DNA of 64,000 nucleotides from Acanthopleura granulata. Lineage: Eukaryota > Mollusca > Polyplacophora > Chitonida > Chitonidae. The notes below the pieces were generated by a model that was not told the origin of the DNA, did no database searches, and saw only the letters and a program-made list of their open reading frames with translations. A program made the translations under genes and the position numbers. This document shows, one piece after another, positions 25,440 through 37,944 of the stretch. Positions within the stretch are counted from its first letter, which is position 1; the number at the start of each line of letters is the position of its first letter. The DNA is taken from positions 28,224,265-28,288,264 of the forward strand of contig JABBOT010000002.1 in assembly GCA_016165875.1 (NCBI GenBank), given 5' to 3'.

Positions 25440-27260
25440 GTTCGGATTTCTGGTGCGTTCTGCTCATCTTCCGAGCTCCTATACCCAACAAGCTATTAAT
25501 TTGCATATCTTTCTCTTCGCTGACAGACAGTGCAAAGCTGACGGACTGATGTTCTGGGGCTACAACCGATAACGTCTGTAACGATGATCATTGGTGACGG
25601 GTATAGAGCTTACGTAAACCAGTGGGCTGTTTGATGATTTACTGTCAGCCCTAAAAAATATTTTATGTCATAAAGTGATCAAAATATCCTTAGACCCGCC
25701 ACGCTGTCTGAGAAGTCAGTGGGGTGATCTAAATAAACTAGTCATGTGATCACCGCTGTGTTTCGCTGGATTCTGTGGTGCTTGTGTACAGCTTCCATGT
25801 ATTTAGGCGGGAGGTGAACAGTGACAGCTTGTCCGTACCCCCATAGTCGTACACTGCCGGGCCAGCGGGAGAGGCGGCGGCAACAATATCCGCTATCTAC
25901 CGGTTAATCATTTGGGGTCAGTCGGCGATAAGAGAGCGCGTGTCTCTGCTATTAGTGCTGGGCCAATGTATAGAGCTCTGCAGTCTACACCTTAGGTGAG
26001 CCACGACCGGCCAATGTGTGAGGATTACGGTCAACACAAGATCACGTGGGCCTAGCTAGGTGTGACTGGGCGATTAATTGACGTAACTTCCTATCCACGA
26101 TCCCCGTATATTTAATGGCCACATGAAGCTGAGAATGTGTATGGCGATTTATACACATCGGCTTCCTTATGACGCTTCCGGCGCTCTCAATATAGGGGAA
26201 GCCCTATTGAAATTCCGCTTAGACTACGTCCTGATGTTAACGACATTAGACCAAAAACGTATTACGTAATAAATGGCTGAATAAAATTGACGAAAGTCGC
26301 GGATACTTAACTATTGTGGATATACAGGGTGATTTCCAATCCGACATTATAGAGTATTGACTGGGATAAGAGGTTTAACTCGAGGCTGTGATGTGTCGTC
26401 AATAATTTGGTGGGGTGTTCCCTGTACGACCGAGTCCAATCAATGACCAGCATTATGTTTCTCATTTAATTATCCAGCTTCAGCCTTAGGGCGCTCGAAA
26501 GACGTAGAAAAAACCCATCTTTACGAACATGTGCTCTCGCTGGGCAAAAGGGGGATTTAGAAAAGAAGTGATCTAGGAAACGAATTGGCCTAAGCTATAA
26601 AATTCTATATATAGCGGCTAAGATCAAGGTACACATCGAGAAGAAAACGAGTACTTGATACGATAAGGTTGTGTGTTGGCCGCCATGCTGCGTGCCGTTA
26701 AGGCGTCACGTGGCCGTGCATTGGTGCTCGTCGATAGGGTAATCAAACAGCGGCGAACAGCCCGAGAGCAGCAGGCGATCCGTTACGGAATATCGGCCCG
26801 CTGTGCACGCCGATTATATCAAATTGTACCACGATCCTTACGGCCCAACGCCATACCTCGTTAATTATTTAATCACTGAGGTCGAAGAAATCGTAGTGCA
26901 TTGGCCACATGTTTACCGCTTAAGAGGGTTCTACTTCGTGCTCTAGAATAGCCCCTTCAGGAAAGTCAAAACGAGTTCTGGAAAAAAGAAAGCAAGCAAT
27001 GTAGAGAAATTGAGCCGGATCGCAGCTAGATCTTATGCTGTTGTTTATTTTGTTATCCGCAAACTATTGGTAAGCACAATATATCAGATACTTGAACCTC
27101 TGTAACGCTGGTAGGTTGAGAAACGTCACGTGTCGGCTGAGCCAGCTCGCTGACACGGACTGCCTGTTAGTGCTTCCGTGTTACTAGCTCACAGGCAAGA
27201 TTCACTTGCCACAGCCTAAACAACCATTCGACCGTGCCAGCTCTTTGTCTACTGTATGGC
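25440..27260. promoter_or_regulatory. Candidate cis-regulatory island 1
   Basis: About 1.8 kb free of SINEs and arrays, richer in CpG than its surroundings. It contains a CGATAAGAGA GATA-type site (near 25,928), AACAATAT SOX-like (near 25,880), GCGATTAATTGACGTAAC (near 26,070), TTAACGACATTAGA and ATTACGTAAT. No frame shows a recognisable domain. The 63-codon arginine-rich frame at 26,673-26,864 is probably chance. Conserved noncoding DNA is an inference from composition and motif density only. Confidence 0.3.
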
Positions 27261-27974
27261 AAGTTTATTGTCTCGTGGTTTCATTACTTGGTCTCATGAA
27301 AAAAATCCCCAACATGTTCCGATAAATATGTAAAAAGGATTTCATGTGTAAAGAGGTAATTGATGTTATTAAAACCATTTCGTCATGCAGAAGAGAACTA
27401 ATAAATTGCAGTTGCTTTCACTGTTAATGAACAGTGTGAGAAAATTTCCGCCTCTCGCGAAATCTCGAGAAGAACCATTAAATACAACACCTCTTTTCGT
27501 CTAACACAAAACGTTGCGTTATGTGTTGTTCTCCAGGGTAGGATACTTAGAAAGAATAGGAAAACACCAAATTGTTCTCGGTTTTATCTAAAAGACGTTC
27601 TGGTGGATTTTTACCGGTGTAGGATTTTTCATTTTAACCCACAAGTAAGAGAGCCGCCGACGCATCTCGTGTGTTCAACACGTGTCTAGGTCTAACGCAA
27701 ACAACCATGCACAAGTGAGAATTACACAGATACAGATATGTTTTTCTTAAGGTCTCGTTTCAAGAAACGTGTCAAGTTCTTCTCAATGTTATGGTTATTT
27801 TAATGAAAACATCCAAAGTATTTTTTGACCAGAGTATGTACATGTGGAAGGCTACACTATGTAACAGTCACTCTTTCATTACCATGACTGAAATTGTTAG
27901 ATTACAATATGCAGCCCTTGACATTTATCAAGTCAAAAGAAATAAATCCTGACTGTTGTCCAAGAATGAATTGG
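27261..27974. other. No gene seen
   Basis: A+T-rich unique sequence leading into the tandem array at 27,975. Confidence 0.6.
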
Positions 27975-28785
27975 TCAGTGTGTAAACTGTGATGCTATAG
28001 GGAATCGGCAGAAAATGCCTTAACAAGTGTGTAAACCGTCACGCAGTATAGCACATTACTGGATCGATACGTTTGTAACCTGTGCTGATCAAATGACATC
28101 CAGTAGGTTATGACTGAATCGGTATAAGTATGTAAATTGTAGCAGTCGATATTCAACCGGACATTACTACATCGGTAGGGTGCAACCTGCATTACTTGAG
28201 ACCGTACACGTCACTGCTGAATCAGGAAGTGTTTAATGTGTAGCATGTGGCACTTCATACGTGATGACTAAATCAGAAAGTATGTGAATACAGCACTCGA
28301 CACATAGTAGACTATGCAGTAATCGGTCTAAGAGTAAAAAGCATAGGAATATAATCGAGTCATGAATAAATCGAGCACTGTGCGAGCGGTGACACCTGGA
28401 ACTCAGTGAGCTATTAGGGAATCGGTCACTCTGTAAACTGTGACACTTGGCACTCCGTAAGCCATTGTACAGAATCGGTCATTATGTACACTGTAACACT
28501 TGACACTCAGTGAGCCATTACTGAATGGGTCTCTGTAATCTGTGACACTTGACAATCACTGAGCCATTGCTGAATCGGTCACTGTGTAAGCTATGTCACT
28601 TGCCACTGAGTGAACCATTACTGAATAAACTGTGACACTTGACAACCACTGGGCCATTACTTAACCGGTCAATACGTAAACTGTGACACTCGACACTCGA
28701 TGAGTCATTATTGAATCAGTCACCGTGTAAACCTGGACATTTTACAATAAGGGAGCCATTACTGAAGCGGTAATGGATAAATGTA
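27975..28785. repeat. About 52-bp minisatellite, about 15 diverged copies
   Basis: The unit reads roughly CTGTGACACTTGACACTCAG, TGAGCCATTACTGAATCGGT, CACTGTGTAAA. The copies between 28,375 and 28,785 are best preserved. The left half is strongly eroded and is recognised mainly by GTGTAAAC(C/T)GT and ATTACTG words. Some units are shortened, for example near 28,620. Confidence 0.9.
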
Positions 28786-28883
28786 TATTTATTTTAAATG
28801 AGGTTTAACACCAAGTATAAGATACACATCAATCAACCAAGTAAATAACCTATAACACGCAAATAATGGAAACCTCCAATCGA

Positions 28884-28953
28884 AATTTATTTATTTATTT
28901 ATTAGGTTGACGTTTTACCTCGTACTCAAGAATATTTCAGTTATACGATGGTG
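28884..28953 (-). mobile_element. SINE family 1, tail fragment
   Basis: On the minus strand it has a diverged AACTGAAATATTCTTGAGTA and an end of AATAAATAAATAAAT at 28,884. Only about 70 bases of the 3' end remain. It lies 100 bases beyond the 52-bp array. Confidence 0.75.
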
Positions 28954-31165
28954 TAATATACAGTATACATGTAAATATACTTAATATGCAGTATATATAA
29001 TTGAACGATTGAATTAAGACAGGGCTGTTGTGCACACGCGTTTCTGTGATTCGTACTCGACGAGCGACGACATGTAACTGACACTAAACAATGAAGCCAC
29101 ATTTTGAGCCATCTCCACTAAGCTGTCGTATGGCCTTGGTATTTACCGTGACTCATGTTCGCCCGTATCCGGTGTAATTATACCGAAAACTGGACTGTTA
29201 TATAAAATTTGCGAGAGTCTTCCCCGCGCTGGTCATTAGATTTCGGCGAGGCATGAATAAATAAGAGACAAGATTGATGTCGATTTCTAACTACATAGAG
29301 AGCGATAACGTAAATTGATAGGCGTCGCATGCCGAAGGTAATCGTGCAAATCGCTAGGGAGGAAATGAAAAAGTAATAATGTATTCTGAGAATTTCCACG
29401 CACTTCCATTATTTGTTCTCCGCTTATTTCGTAGATTTAAGAGCAATCCATTTCGTACAAAAAATGGAGGAGTTTGGAGGACAAGTCGACAGAATTCGGA
29501 CTTGTTATTAAGACCAGTGCGCGACCCGTTACTCGTGGTGGTGTAGACAACTGCTCGGAACCGTGCGCTAAATCAGTTGTCGCAACGCAGTTATAAATGC
29601 ATTTAGGTTAGCCTTTTAAAGATGCTTGGTTGGCGACGCCGGACGCCTGAGATTGGCAAATGTAGCGGGGAGAACAGATCAATTTTCTTCAATTTAGTCC
29701 TCCATTATCGGCTTAGCCAGAACAGCAACACACCCGTGACCACGTTAAACACAGCCTTCAATTCTTAAAAATGGCCTGAAGATTTTCACGACTGGTCAGC
29801 CCGGTGCCGTCCTCAGATTGTGAAAGCCTAATATGACTGTGACCGGAAGAGAGCTTCTCAGTCAGCGATCGGAACAAAAACCAAATCCTCTTGTACAGCC
29901 TTGCATGAAACGAATCGTTAAAATTAGCAAATGAGCCGATGGTAAGAAAAAAGCACACGTCATTTTTTCAATATTTGAAGAAAACAGATATCAAATGAAG
30001 GTAAAAAAAAAAACACGACCTTACTATCGCTTAGAGAAGAATTTTGCAGAAAACTATCCAGCGGATAAGTATTAATTTTAGTTCGAAAATCATTTGTCCA
30101 GAAAAAATGGACGAGGGATTCTTTTTGCATCTTAACAGTTACAATAAACTTAGAATTTCTTTAATTGATTATGTATAGCATTCACCGGCAAGGCCAGAAT
30201 TTCAACATCGGAAGTCAGTACGACTCAGTACATATGTAGTCATCCCAACTACAACTACTTCAGAAAACTGAAAAAAATGTTTTCTTAGATTTCTCCGTAA
30301 ATCATGTCGTCATACTGTATCGTCAGCTTGACAATGTCATTTACTGCAAAAGTTATGAATAATTAGACCTTCGAAAAGTTGCGAAAGTGGCCGCCATGCA
30401 GCCTTTAATATAAGCAGATGCACCGTAATGCTTATGGCATGGGATGCAGGACGCTGATGCTGAACCCGGAGAAGACACAAACATGAAGCAAACATCCTAT
30501 GATCCAAAAGACAGCTAAAAACGTGTTCTACATGTATAACTATATACATGTTCATGTATTTACTATTACTTGTTGGGATTACTTTTCCGGGCCATATGCA
30601 GAAAAATGATTCTTTCCATAACATGATGTCATTTTTTCTAAAATATGTGTATAATCGAATTAGCTATTTAATTGGCTTAGCAAAGTAATTTTACATGAAT
30701 AGTTTTCACACACGCTATGTGTAGTGAAAAATGTCTTCACATGAGGGCCATATAGTCCACCTTATACAATACGAATATTTAACTCCAATTTCCTGTACTA
30801 AAAACATATAAACAATCAAGAAGAGTTATAAGGAAAGTATATAAAATCGACATTTGCTGCAATTCTTTGCCCTCTAACACAGTACTTTATATCTTTATAG
30901 AATTGGTATAGATCTTTTCATGTAAAACGTGAATGTCAAATGGCAAAAGTCTTTTTATTAAATATTTACTGAGGTGACATTTATCTAAGCAATTGTACCA
31001 GTGAAGGTAATGAAATAAAATCTTTTTTGTGCAGCATATTTGTATACGTGTGTGTATGTATATTATGTAATCTTACGACGGGGTAAAAAAGCAGCCTGGA
31101 CAGTAGAGCAATTGTATACATATATATACGCAAATACGTATTAACAAACAGTTGCCATGTATATA
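28954..31165. other. No gene seen
   Basis: Unique, moderately A+T-rich sequence. Somewhat more CpG is seen around 29,040-29,760. Open frames up to 95 codons (30,337-30,624, minus) carry no recognisable domain. Confidence 0.55.
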
Positions 31166-31340
31166 ACAGTAAAGGGAAAGCCCGGGGGAACTCACAACCA
31201 TCTGCGAGTTGCTGTAAGAATTCCCACGCACATGTACGACCAGCGAGGAGGCCAGTCTGAGCTGGACCTGAACTCACAATGACCGCACTGGTGAAAGTTT
31301 CCCGTGTCATTGTGCTACACGCTAGCTGTACGGCCGCGTA
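31166..31340 (-). mobile_element. SINE family 1, 5' part
   Basis: On the minus strand the copy runs from the tRNA-like head (31,340 side, with a TAGCGTGTAGCACAATGACA-like region) through GAGTTCAGGTCCAGCTCAGA to CCCCCGGGCTTTCCC at its 3' limit. The tail is absent, so it was cut at its 3' side. The overlapping 109-codon frame is SINE-derived. Confidence 0.75.
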
Positions 31341-32329
31341 AACCCTCGGATGAACGGTGGAGTGAAAATAACAGGATCATTGAATTTCATCAAGCTTCAT
31401 TCTAGTAGTTCTTTTTTCTTTATTTATTCAACGAAGCATGCGTGTTCAGACTTTTGTAACAATTATACACAGGAACAAAAGATTTCTGCTTCACTTATCC
31501 CATATATTTATAAATATTTATCTTTCAGCTACTAAACATATTAACGTTTACGGAAGACCCGTGTTTACCGGTGAGAATTAGCGAGAACTTGCGAGACTGG
31601 CGTGGTCAGCCAGCCAATAGCCATGCGTCAGTTACGAACAAGTATCGCCAAAGTCTTGTACTGTTTTGGTGGCTAACTTGGTGAGATTTGATTACCTCAA
31701 ATTTGTGGTGGTAAGCTTGTAGGCCCAAAGCTCACTTAAGAAAAAAAAAAAGAAAACTTTGTTTGACTATGGGGCAGAAAGAGGGAAATCTAGAAAAAAA
31801 ATTAAGCGTCCATTTCATGGGATACGCTGCATATGATCTACGGATTATTTTATGTGGGAAGGTTTCTCCTGAGCAGACAACTTTTTGACTTGTTATCATG
31901 GCCTCAGTTGATGTAGCATGTTCCGAGTTGGAACCCTTGACTTCATTGGTAAAGCTCTAGTCTTCTTCTGGCATAAGCTCTAAATATCTCTTGGCCAGAA
32001 ACGACTCTCAGAAAATACAAATACAAGTGCAATCTGGAGCTCATTTGTATCTTACATAAAGTCTTGCCTGTTGATTCACACGCAATGTACCGTGCATGAC
32101 AGAATATATACTTAAATTAGGCTAAGACCGATTGCATAATGGCGCTATTTATTTCATGAAACCACTCACATGTTTATAATATATTATTTGATGATCTATA
32201 TGTGCTTCATGTAATGGTCAGTATCTGACCCTTTTACTATACCACGATGGAAAGTTCAAAAATAATTATCTAATTTTTTTCAACCTACAACAGCGTTTCT
32301 CTAGTTTTTGAAAGAAACTGCAAGAAAAA
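31341..32329. other. No gene seen
   Basis: A+T-rich unique sequence with an A-rich tract at 31,740-31,752. No gene, array or mobile element is supported. Confidence 0.6.
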
Positions 32330-32625
32330 ACTCCTGGCACAAGCCCGCGTCTCTCCTGGTAGCAGACAAAGCCCATGGCGCAAGTCCGCATTTTATCAGG
32401 TACTAGACAGTTTATGACAAAGCCACACCTTTCCAAGTACCAGAAAAAGTTTGTGACAAATCCGTACCTTCCCAGGTACCTGACAGAATTCATGTCGCCA
32501 ATCCACACATTGCCGCGCTGCAGATCAAACTCATGACATAATTTCACACCTTTCCATGTAGGAACGAGGTAAAACTCATGGCACAAGTCCCCACCGTATA
32601 CAGGCATACCAGACAAATCTTAAGT
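32330..32625. repeat. 39-45-bp minisatellite, about 7 diverged copies
   Basis: Units begin with CATGGC(A/G)CAAGTCC or ATGACAAAGCCACACC, continue with TTTCCAAGTACCAG and end with A(C/A)AGTTT or AAACTC. Length varies by a few bases between units. The 116-codon minus-strand frame across the array is a product of the repeat. Confidence 0.85.
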
Positions 32626-33399
32626 GGATTTCCATTTAAAACGCGACCACATGCATTTGTCTTGCCAGACCATAGGTCCGAATCTAGTCAGTCAAAACGA
32701 ATCGGCCACATTGTTCGTCGTACAATAATTGTTGAACACGTATTGTACAATTTCTTAAGTCGAAGAAATTAACGAAGTTTCCTGGATTGCAAAGAGCAGG
32801 CGATCCACACGATATGAACCTTGAATTCAGTATGTTACAGGACTAAAATGAACCTAACTAACCTAGGTCAGTAAATCAAACAAAGGTATACAGAAATTGT
32901 CTAGAATTTCTCCTGTTATAATGTAGATGTATACCCATCAAGATATTCCCTTTGTGACCTGCGTGGGCAATCTTATGGCGCTAAGCTGTCAATGCTGTCT
33001 GCAATTCCTAGTTATTATTTTTCTGGTCAAGAGATCTCCGACAATGATACTTCAGTCACATCTTGGATAAAGCAATACAGTATATACAGGACAGCTCAGA
33101 CTAGACTTTATACATATAGCGCACCTCATGTGTATATTAATAGACTGGCGAAGGGTACGAAAATGCATGTTCTGTTCAATCATAGGGCTAAAATTTACAA
33201 GTTGTGTACAAAGCTTAATCTGCTCTGGTGAAATCAACATCATCGGCCCGAAGAAAACTGTAAACTATACAGGTGTGGACAATGCCAATGATTTCCGTAG
33301 CACTGTAAGACACTGAACATCATGTAACAGGGACCTCATATTTGCTTATTGCTATGTCGATAGGCCTACTTGAGAGAAATTCGTTTTAAGTATTTCTGT
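32626..33399. other. No gene seen
   Basis: Unique A+T-rich sequence. Overlapping short open frames on both strands at 32,990-33,316 show no domain. Confidence 0.6.
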
Positions 33400-34720
33400 A
33401 GTTTCGTGTGCTTGCAGCTTGAAGGTGACCTTTGCGTGATGCTGTTTTCAGATCTTTAATTTTTTACGTGGGCGTGAAAGCCGTCTATCCCAACACGCGT
33501 AATCCGTGTTGCTCCCTGCGGCGTTCAAGCGATCGGAAGTGGCCATGTACGCCATATTATTACATCCGGGTTATCTGCGCCGTCTGTCTCCGCGGGGCCG
33601 CCAGTCGCAGAGATCGCTATGGAATTGACGAAATAGTCACGTGGGGAACGGAAGGTTTGTTGAGAAATCGCAAAACAGATCGTTGGAGTTAGTGATTCTA
33701 AGAACTATCATTAAAACCTTGTAGGCAGCTAAACGGCGCACTCTGGTAGACAAATCGCCCATATTGCGACGTTTTCCCGGGCCTGGTTCGTGCCATCAAT
33801 CACCGAGAGTCTTGGTTTGAATACGGCCTGCGCCGTAATTGATCAACGCAATTGTCGGGAGCATGTGAGCGTAAGAAAGCGGAGCGGCGGACTCGCCGCA
33901 AGTCGTCCGTTGAGAGTAACGATGTTTTCGATCTGATTCCATTAGTCGGCAGTAAAGTTTAGCGGAGAGCTTAACGAATATGGTAAGCAGATAAGTCGCG
34001 CCGTCGAGTAACTTGTACCTTCTCGTGATGACGCTGGCGCCGTGAGACTGGGGAAAATCGCTGGGGCTTATTGAGTGAGTTCACGGCCGTCTCGTATGGC
34101 TTCCGCACGCGGCGATGAAAACCTTATACTTCTCCTAAGAGAAAAGTTTAACTCCGGCTGGAGTGGTCCATTAATGTGGGAGCTTGCCAGTCACGAATTT
34201 CGTTGCCGGTAATCGATCGTATCTAAGCTGGGCACGCTGCCTGCACACAATGCCAGCACGGACCCTACGACGCGTTTATCCCAATATGATGTGATATAGC
34301 GCCGTTAAGCGAGCGATCAGTTTAAAAGCCGCAGGGCGTACCTAACAGTCGAGTATCTATTTATCGTGGAATAATAACCTGAAATGGTTTTTCTCTGTGG
34401 CACTCGTGGTCTGGCCGTTCTTGGGGACAGCGGTATTACTGGCCCAGCCAGACGATAGGCTATCAGGTTCCATAGTGTCACCTTCTCCGAGGCTTCAGCG
34501 ACGTCATGTTTGACGCACTCCCCGCTAAGAGCTGCCAGGCAACCCGGAAAAAAAATCGTGTTTGTAGAAAGCAGTAGTCGTAAACTTTTGGCGCCTCAAC
34601 AATACTCGGTGTTTGCTTGGGTTTTTCTGTCCGTAACACTTTGCGCTTTACACCTTAACAAAAACCCGTGAGTACCTATTTATCGCGGATGATAACCGAA
34701 GCTATACTAAGACAGTGGAA
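33400..34720. promoter_or_regulatory. Candidate cis-regulatory island 2
   Basis: About 1.3 kb of CpG-richer, repeat-free DNA. It includes GCCGTAATTGATCAACGCAA (33,832 on), a homeodomain-type site whose first 11 bases recur in island 3 at 43,606, plus ACGATGTTTTCGATC and GTAATCGATCGTATC. The 86-codon frame at 33,432-33,692 has no recognised domain and overlaps the start of the island. The regulatory role is inferred. Confidence 0.3.
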
Positions 34721-35196
34721 TGGGACGCTAAATAAACTGGCTGAATTCCTGATGGAAGAAGGAAAAGAAAACCTCGATTTGTTTGGAGTTTTACGTCAAC
34801 AATTCTTTTAAAATAATGCCTGTATGTGAGAACAGTACTATCGCTGTCTTGGACATTCACCAATCCGTTGTCCCACGAAGGCTGAATCGTAGGCAGGTGA
34901 ACAACGAATGAGTGAAAACATTGAAAAAAAACAAAGTTCTTTATTTTCTTATTGTAATATAGAAGAGAGTAGTTGAATGGAAGGCACGGAAATTTTGAGA
35001 TAATTGGTTAAGTTATTAAATATACGTGTATACAATGCTCGGGTTGTAAATAACAAGTGGTAAAAATCTCGCTTTTAGAAGAAATAACAAGTTTTAATGT
35101 TTCTAATATACTGACATTTCATTTCAGAAACCGAATAGAGAACGCATCAAAGCAAAAATGCTGTATTTCTATACAGAGTAAAAATGTAGAGCAATA
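34721..35196. other. No gene seen
   Basis: A+T-rich unique sequence with no supported feature. Confidence 0.6.
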
Positions 35197-35265
35197 TGAA
35201 ATATTTATTTATTTATTTATGACTCCGTACTCCAGAATAATTCACTTATAAATGAGGGCAGTCAC
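35197..35265 (-). mobile_element. SINE family 1, tail fragment
   Basis: On the minus strand it has a diverged AAGTGAATTATTCTGGAGTA and the AAATAAATAAATAAAT end at 35,197. The body is absent. Confidence 0.75.
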
Positions 35266-36049
35266 CAATTCGACGGTCAATAACACAGAGCGAAAAGATC
35301 GTTAATCTGTATATAAAGCGGAAAATTCGCACATATATATAGACAGGGCAAAAAATCCGTATATCTGTATGAGGAGAAGAATTCGTATATCTATACATAT
35401 AGAAAACTTCATATAACTATAGAGTATGAAAAATTCGTAAACGCAAACAAAACGTGTTAACGTGGAAATTCATGAAAGTTTCAGTTGTCAGCTCACCACC
35501 TTAACCTGTCTGGCACAAAGGTTTTAAAGCAAAGACAACAAAAAATATAACCAAAGTTATATCAGCAGAGGGTTCTATACAGATCAAAACGTGCATAGAC
35601 ATTTGTGAGGTTGGTAACGCTGTAAGTCACCTTTCAATCTTGAATTCTTACGGGTCAGTTTTAGACAGTCGCGTCATCCGTACCCTACATACGCTTTTCA
35701 GTATTAGAAGGGAGATACTCCTTTGTCGTGCGAAGTACACGGTTTCCCTTATTCGTAGTTACGTGCATCCGTGTACTTCGCAAGGAGCGGAAGTGATAAA
35801 TAACATCGGGCTAAATGTGCGAAATGCTGATTTTTGCCGATTTTTAAAGTTTAATGAACTGCAGGTCTTTTAAACTGTCATATTTGAAGGCTAGAAAAAT
35901 TCCCATTACTTTTCCAGAAAAATTTCTTGTCTAAGAGCATTATTTTTCATTTTTTTGTGACAAAATCTAATTCAAGGCCCATCTCGCCTGTGTTAAATGT
36001 CGTTTGTTTTCACCTCGCCTACTGCAGTCAAGGGCAGTGCTGTAAAATC
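35266..36049. other. No gene seen
   Basis: A+T-rich sequence. ATAT/CGTATATCT words recur at 35,300-35,420 without a stable period. GTACACGG... and ...CCGTGTAC near 35,737 and 35,770 form a weak inverted pair (TGCGAAGTACACGG and CCGTGTACTTCGCA, 14 bases perfectly complementary, about 20 bases apart). Confidence 0.55.
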
Positions 36050-36475
36050 ACGAATTATTATAACCAAAGGTCGAGATTTGGCTTCCTTGTAGAGACCTTG
36101 GAAAATTACCCCAGACGTATGAATCCATTGCCATTTTGTTGTTTAAAATGAATTTAAAGTATTCAGAATTGTCTTTCAGCTGATTTAACACTACTTCTAC
36201 AAGGTGAAATGGTGAAATCACAGCGGAAACAGATGCCTTCTCGGGTGGTAGAAATATTTCGCCCCTGAATGCTTGAAGTTGAGAAAGCATAGCGGCCTGT
36301 TCTATTTTCACTACATGCATGGGAGTTTTTTGCTTACTGTGAACTGCGATATCATGGTTATCTTACATCAAAAAATAGTGACGTTTTCTAAAGTCTAAAC
36401 TGGATGCTTTGTTGATACGTATATACATTTGGTTCAGTAATGTCTTTCCTATCAAACTGTGTCCTTGGCTCAACT
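36050..36475 (-). repeat. Inverted dispersed repeat pair, copy B (coding-like)
   Basis: The minus strand is homologous to 24,262-24,700. This copy keeps the better reading frame: about 90 codons with QAFRGEIFLPPEKASVS near the start, then VVLNQLKDNSEYFKFIL, DSYVWGNFP and a stop at 36,048. Upstream, the shared ATATCGCAGTTCACAGTAAG and ACCAAATGTATATACGTAT stretches extend the homology another 200 bases into sequence that is not open. No family is recognised. Retention of a frame in the same place as copy A suggests descent from a coding element. Confidence 0.7.
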
Positions 36476-37140
36476 GAAGTTTAATTATGTCGATTAAAAG
36501 TGCTCTGCATGCAGTCAATATGTAAGAGTTGAGGATATTTAATCACTTTCTCCATTGGAAAAATCCCACTGCAAAGGTATGAGTAAAATTTCCGAAGCAC
36601 TTACAGTATGAAATTAAGTTAAGACATGTATATAACGTGTATATATGGCATATCGATATTGGTGATATACATGTTTAATTGTGAGAGCCAAAAAGACATT
36701 ATCTCATTTGCAATTACCAGAGTATTCAGGATTACACGTGAGTACAACACGACATTTTTATAATCGCTACAAAATAAAGCAAATATTCCTTAAAAGCGTT
36801 CTAATTTCAAATATTACAACCGTATAATTGAACTGACTGATACAACTTTGCCATATACTTACGTACGTTGATCGTGTGGAGGAGAGCTATGTACGTATAG
36901 AAGCCAAAGATCTACTATATGTGTACTAGAAACTCATGTATAAGACAACCCAAAGCAACATAAGCAATATCACCTTGCAACTTATAAATTATAGACTATC
37001 AAAGGAAAATAGAAAGATCTAACAACTATCTTATCAAATGTAGGGTTTTTCAGAGATATGACGATGTTTAGGATAACGTGTCGCCTGATCGTCCGGGGTT
37101 TCATGGTAGCCTGACTATCAGCCCTCGAACAGCCCTGGTT
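36476..37140. other. No gene seen
   Basis: A+T-rich unique sequence. Its last part carries eroded copies of the 27-bp unit that follows. Confidence 0.6.
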
Positions 37141-37692
37141 GCTCGTAACACTTGAAAGTCGAGAACACATTTGGAAATCGAGAGTACACTTGGGAAATGT
37201 AGTTCCGGAAAAGCCAGAGAACAAATGGTTTGGTAAAAACTAGAGTACACGAGGTCACGGAAGAACCAGAGTAATTGCGGTCCCGGAAAATCTACAGTGC
37301 ATGTTGTTCCGGAAAAGCCAGAGTACATTTGGTCCTGGAACAGCCAAAGTATATTTGGCCCCGATAAAACCAGAGCACAAATGGTCCCAGAAAAAGTAGA
37401 GTACATGTGGTCCCAGAAAAACCAGATTACAAATGGTCCTGGAAAAGCCAGAGCACACGTGGTCCGAGAAAAGCCAGAGTACATTTGATCCCGACAAAAC
37501 AGAGTACAAATGGTCCTGGAAAGCTAGAGTACATGTCGTCCAGGAAAAGCCAGAGTACATGTCGTCCAGGAAAAAGCAGAGTTCATGTCGTCCAGGAAAA
37601 GCAAGAGTACATGGGGTTCAAGAAAAGCCAGAGTATATTTGGAAAAAGCAGAGTACGTGTGGTGGAGGAAAAACCATTGTACATGTGGTCGT
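37141..37692. repeat. 27-bp minisatellite, about 19 copies
   Basis: The unit is roughly AGAGTACATGTGGTCC(T/C)GG plus AAAAGCC, with lengths of 26-30 bases. Because the usual unit is nine codons, both strands carry long open frames (up to 127 codons on minus and 119 on plus) with repeating peptides such as EYMWSRKSQ. Simultaneous openness on both strands and the variable unit length argue against a protein. The array runs straight into a SINE tail. Confidence 0.93.
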
Positions 37693-37801
37693 TTTTAGAA
37701 CGGTTTCCTCCCACCAATAATGCAGGCCGACGTGGTATAAGTAAAATGTTCTTGAGTATGTTGTAAATCACCAATCAAATAGCAAAATAAATAAATAAAT
37801 A
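37693..37801 (+). mobile_element. SINE family 1, 3' fragment
   Basis: It starts at CGGTTTCCTCCCACCAATAA, the conserved block before the tail, continues with AAGTAAAATGTTCTTGAGTA and CACCAATCAAATAGC and ends in AAATAAATAAATAAAT. It abuts the 27-bp array without a gap. Confidence 0.88.
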
Positions 37802-37944
37802 TATCTTTCTAATTTAACTGCGTTGGTATGTTTCTGCCAAGTACATGATGCACACACCCCAGCTGGAGAGACATCTGATTATTACTGTATTTCGAAACAA
37901 AATTGGCCAAAAAAAATCCCTGATATGCTGCTATATTGTTTTCC

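Noticed and set aside
26673..26864. Arginine-rich 63-codon frame
   Set aside because: No similarity to a known basic DNA- or RNA-binding domain. The composition reflects local CpG richness.
37101..37766. Long tryptophan- and serine-rich open frames on both strands
   Set aside because: They are translations of the 27-bp array and open in both directions. Units vary in length, which a protein repeat would not tolerate.
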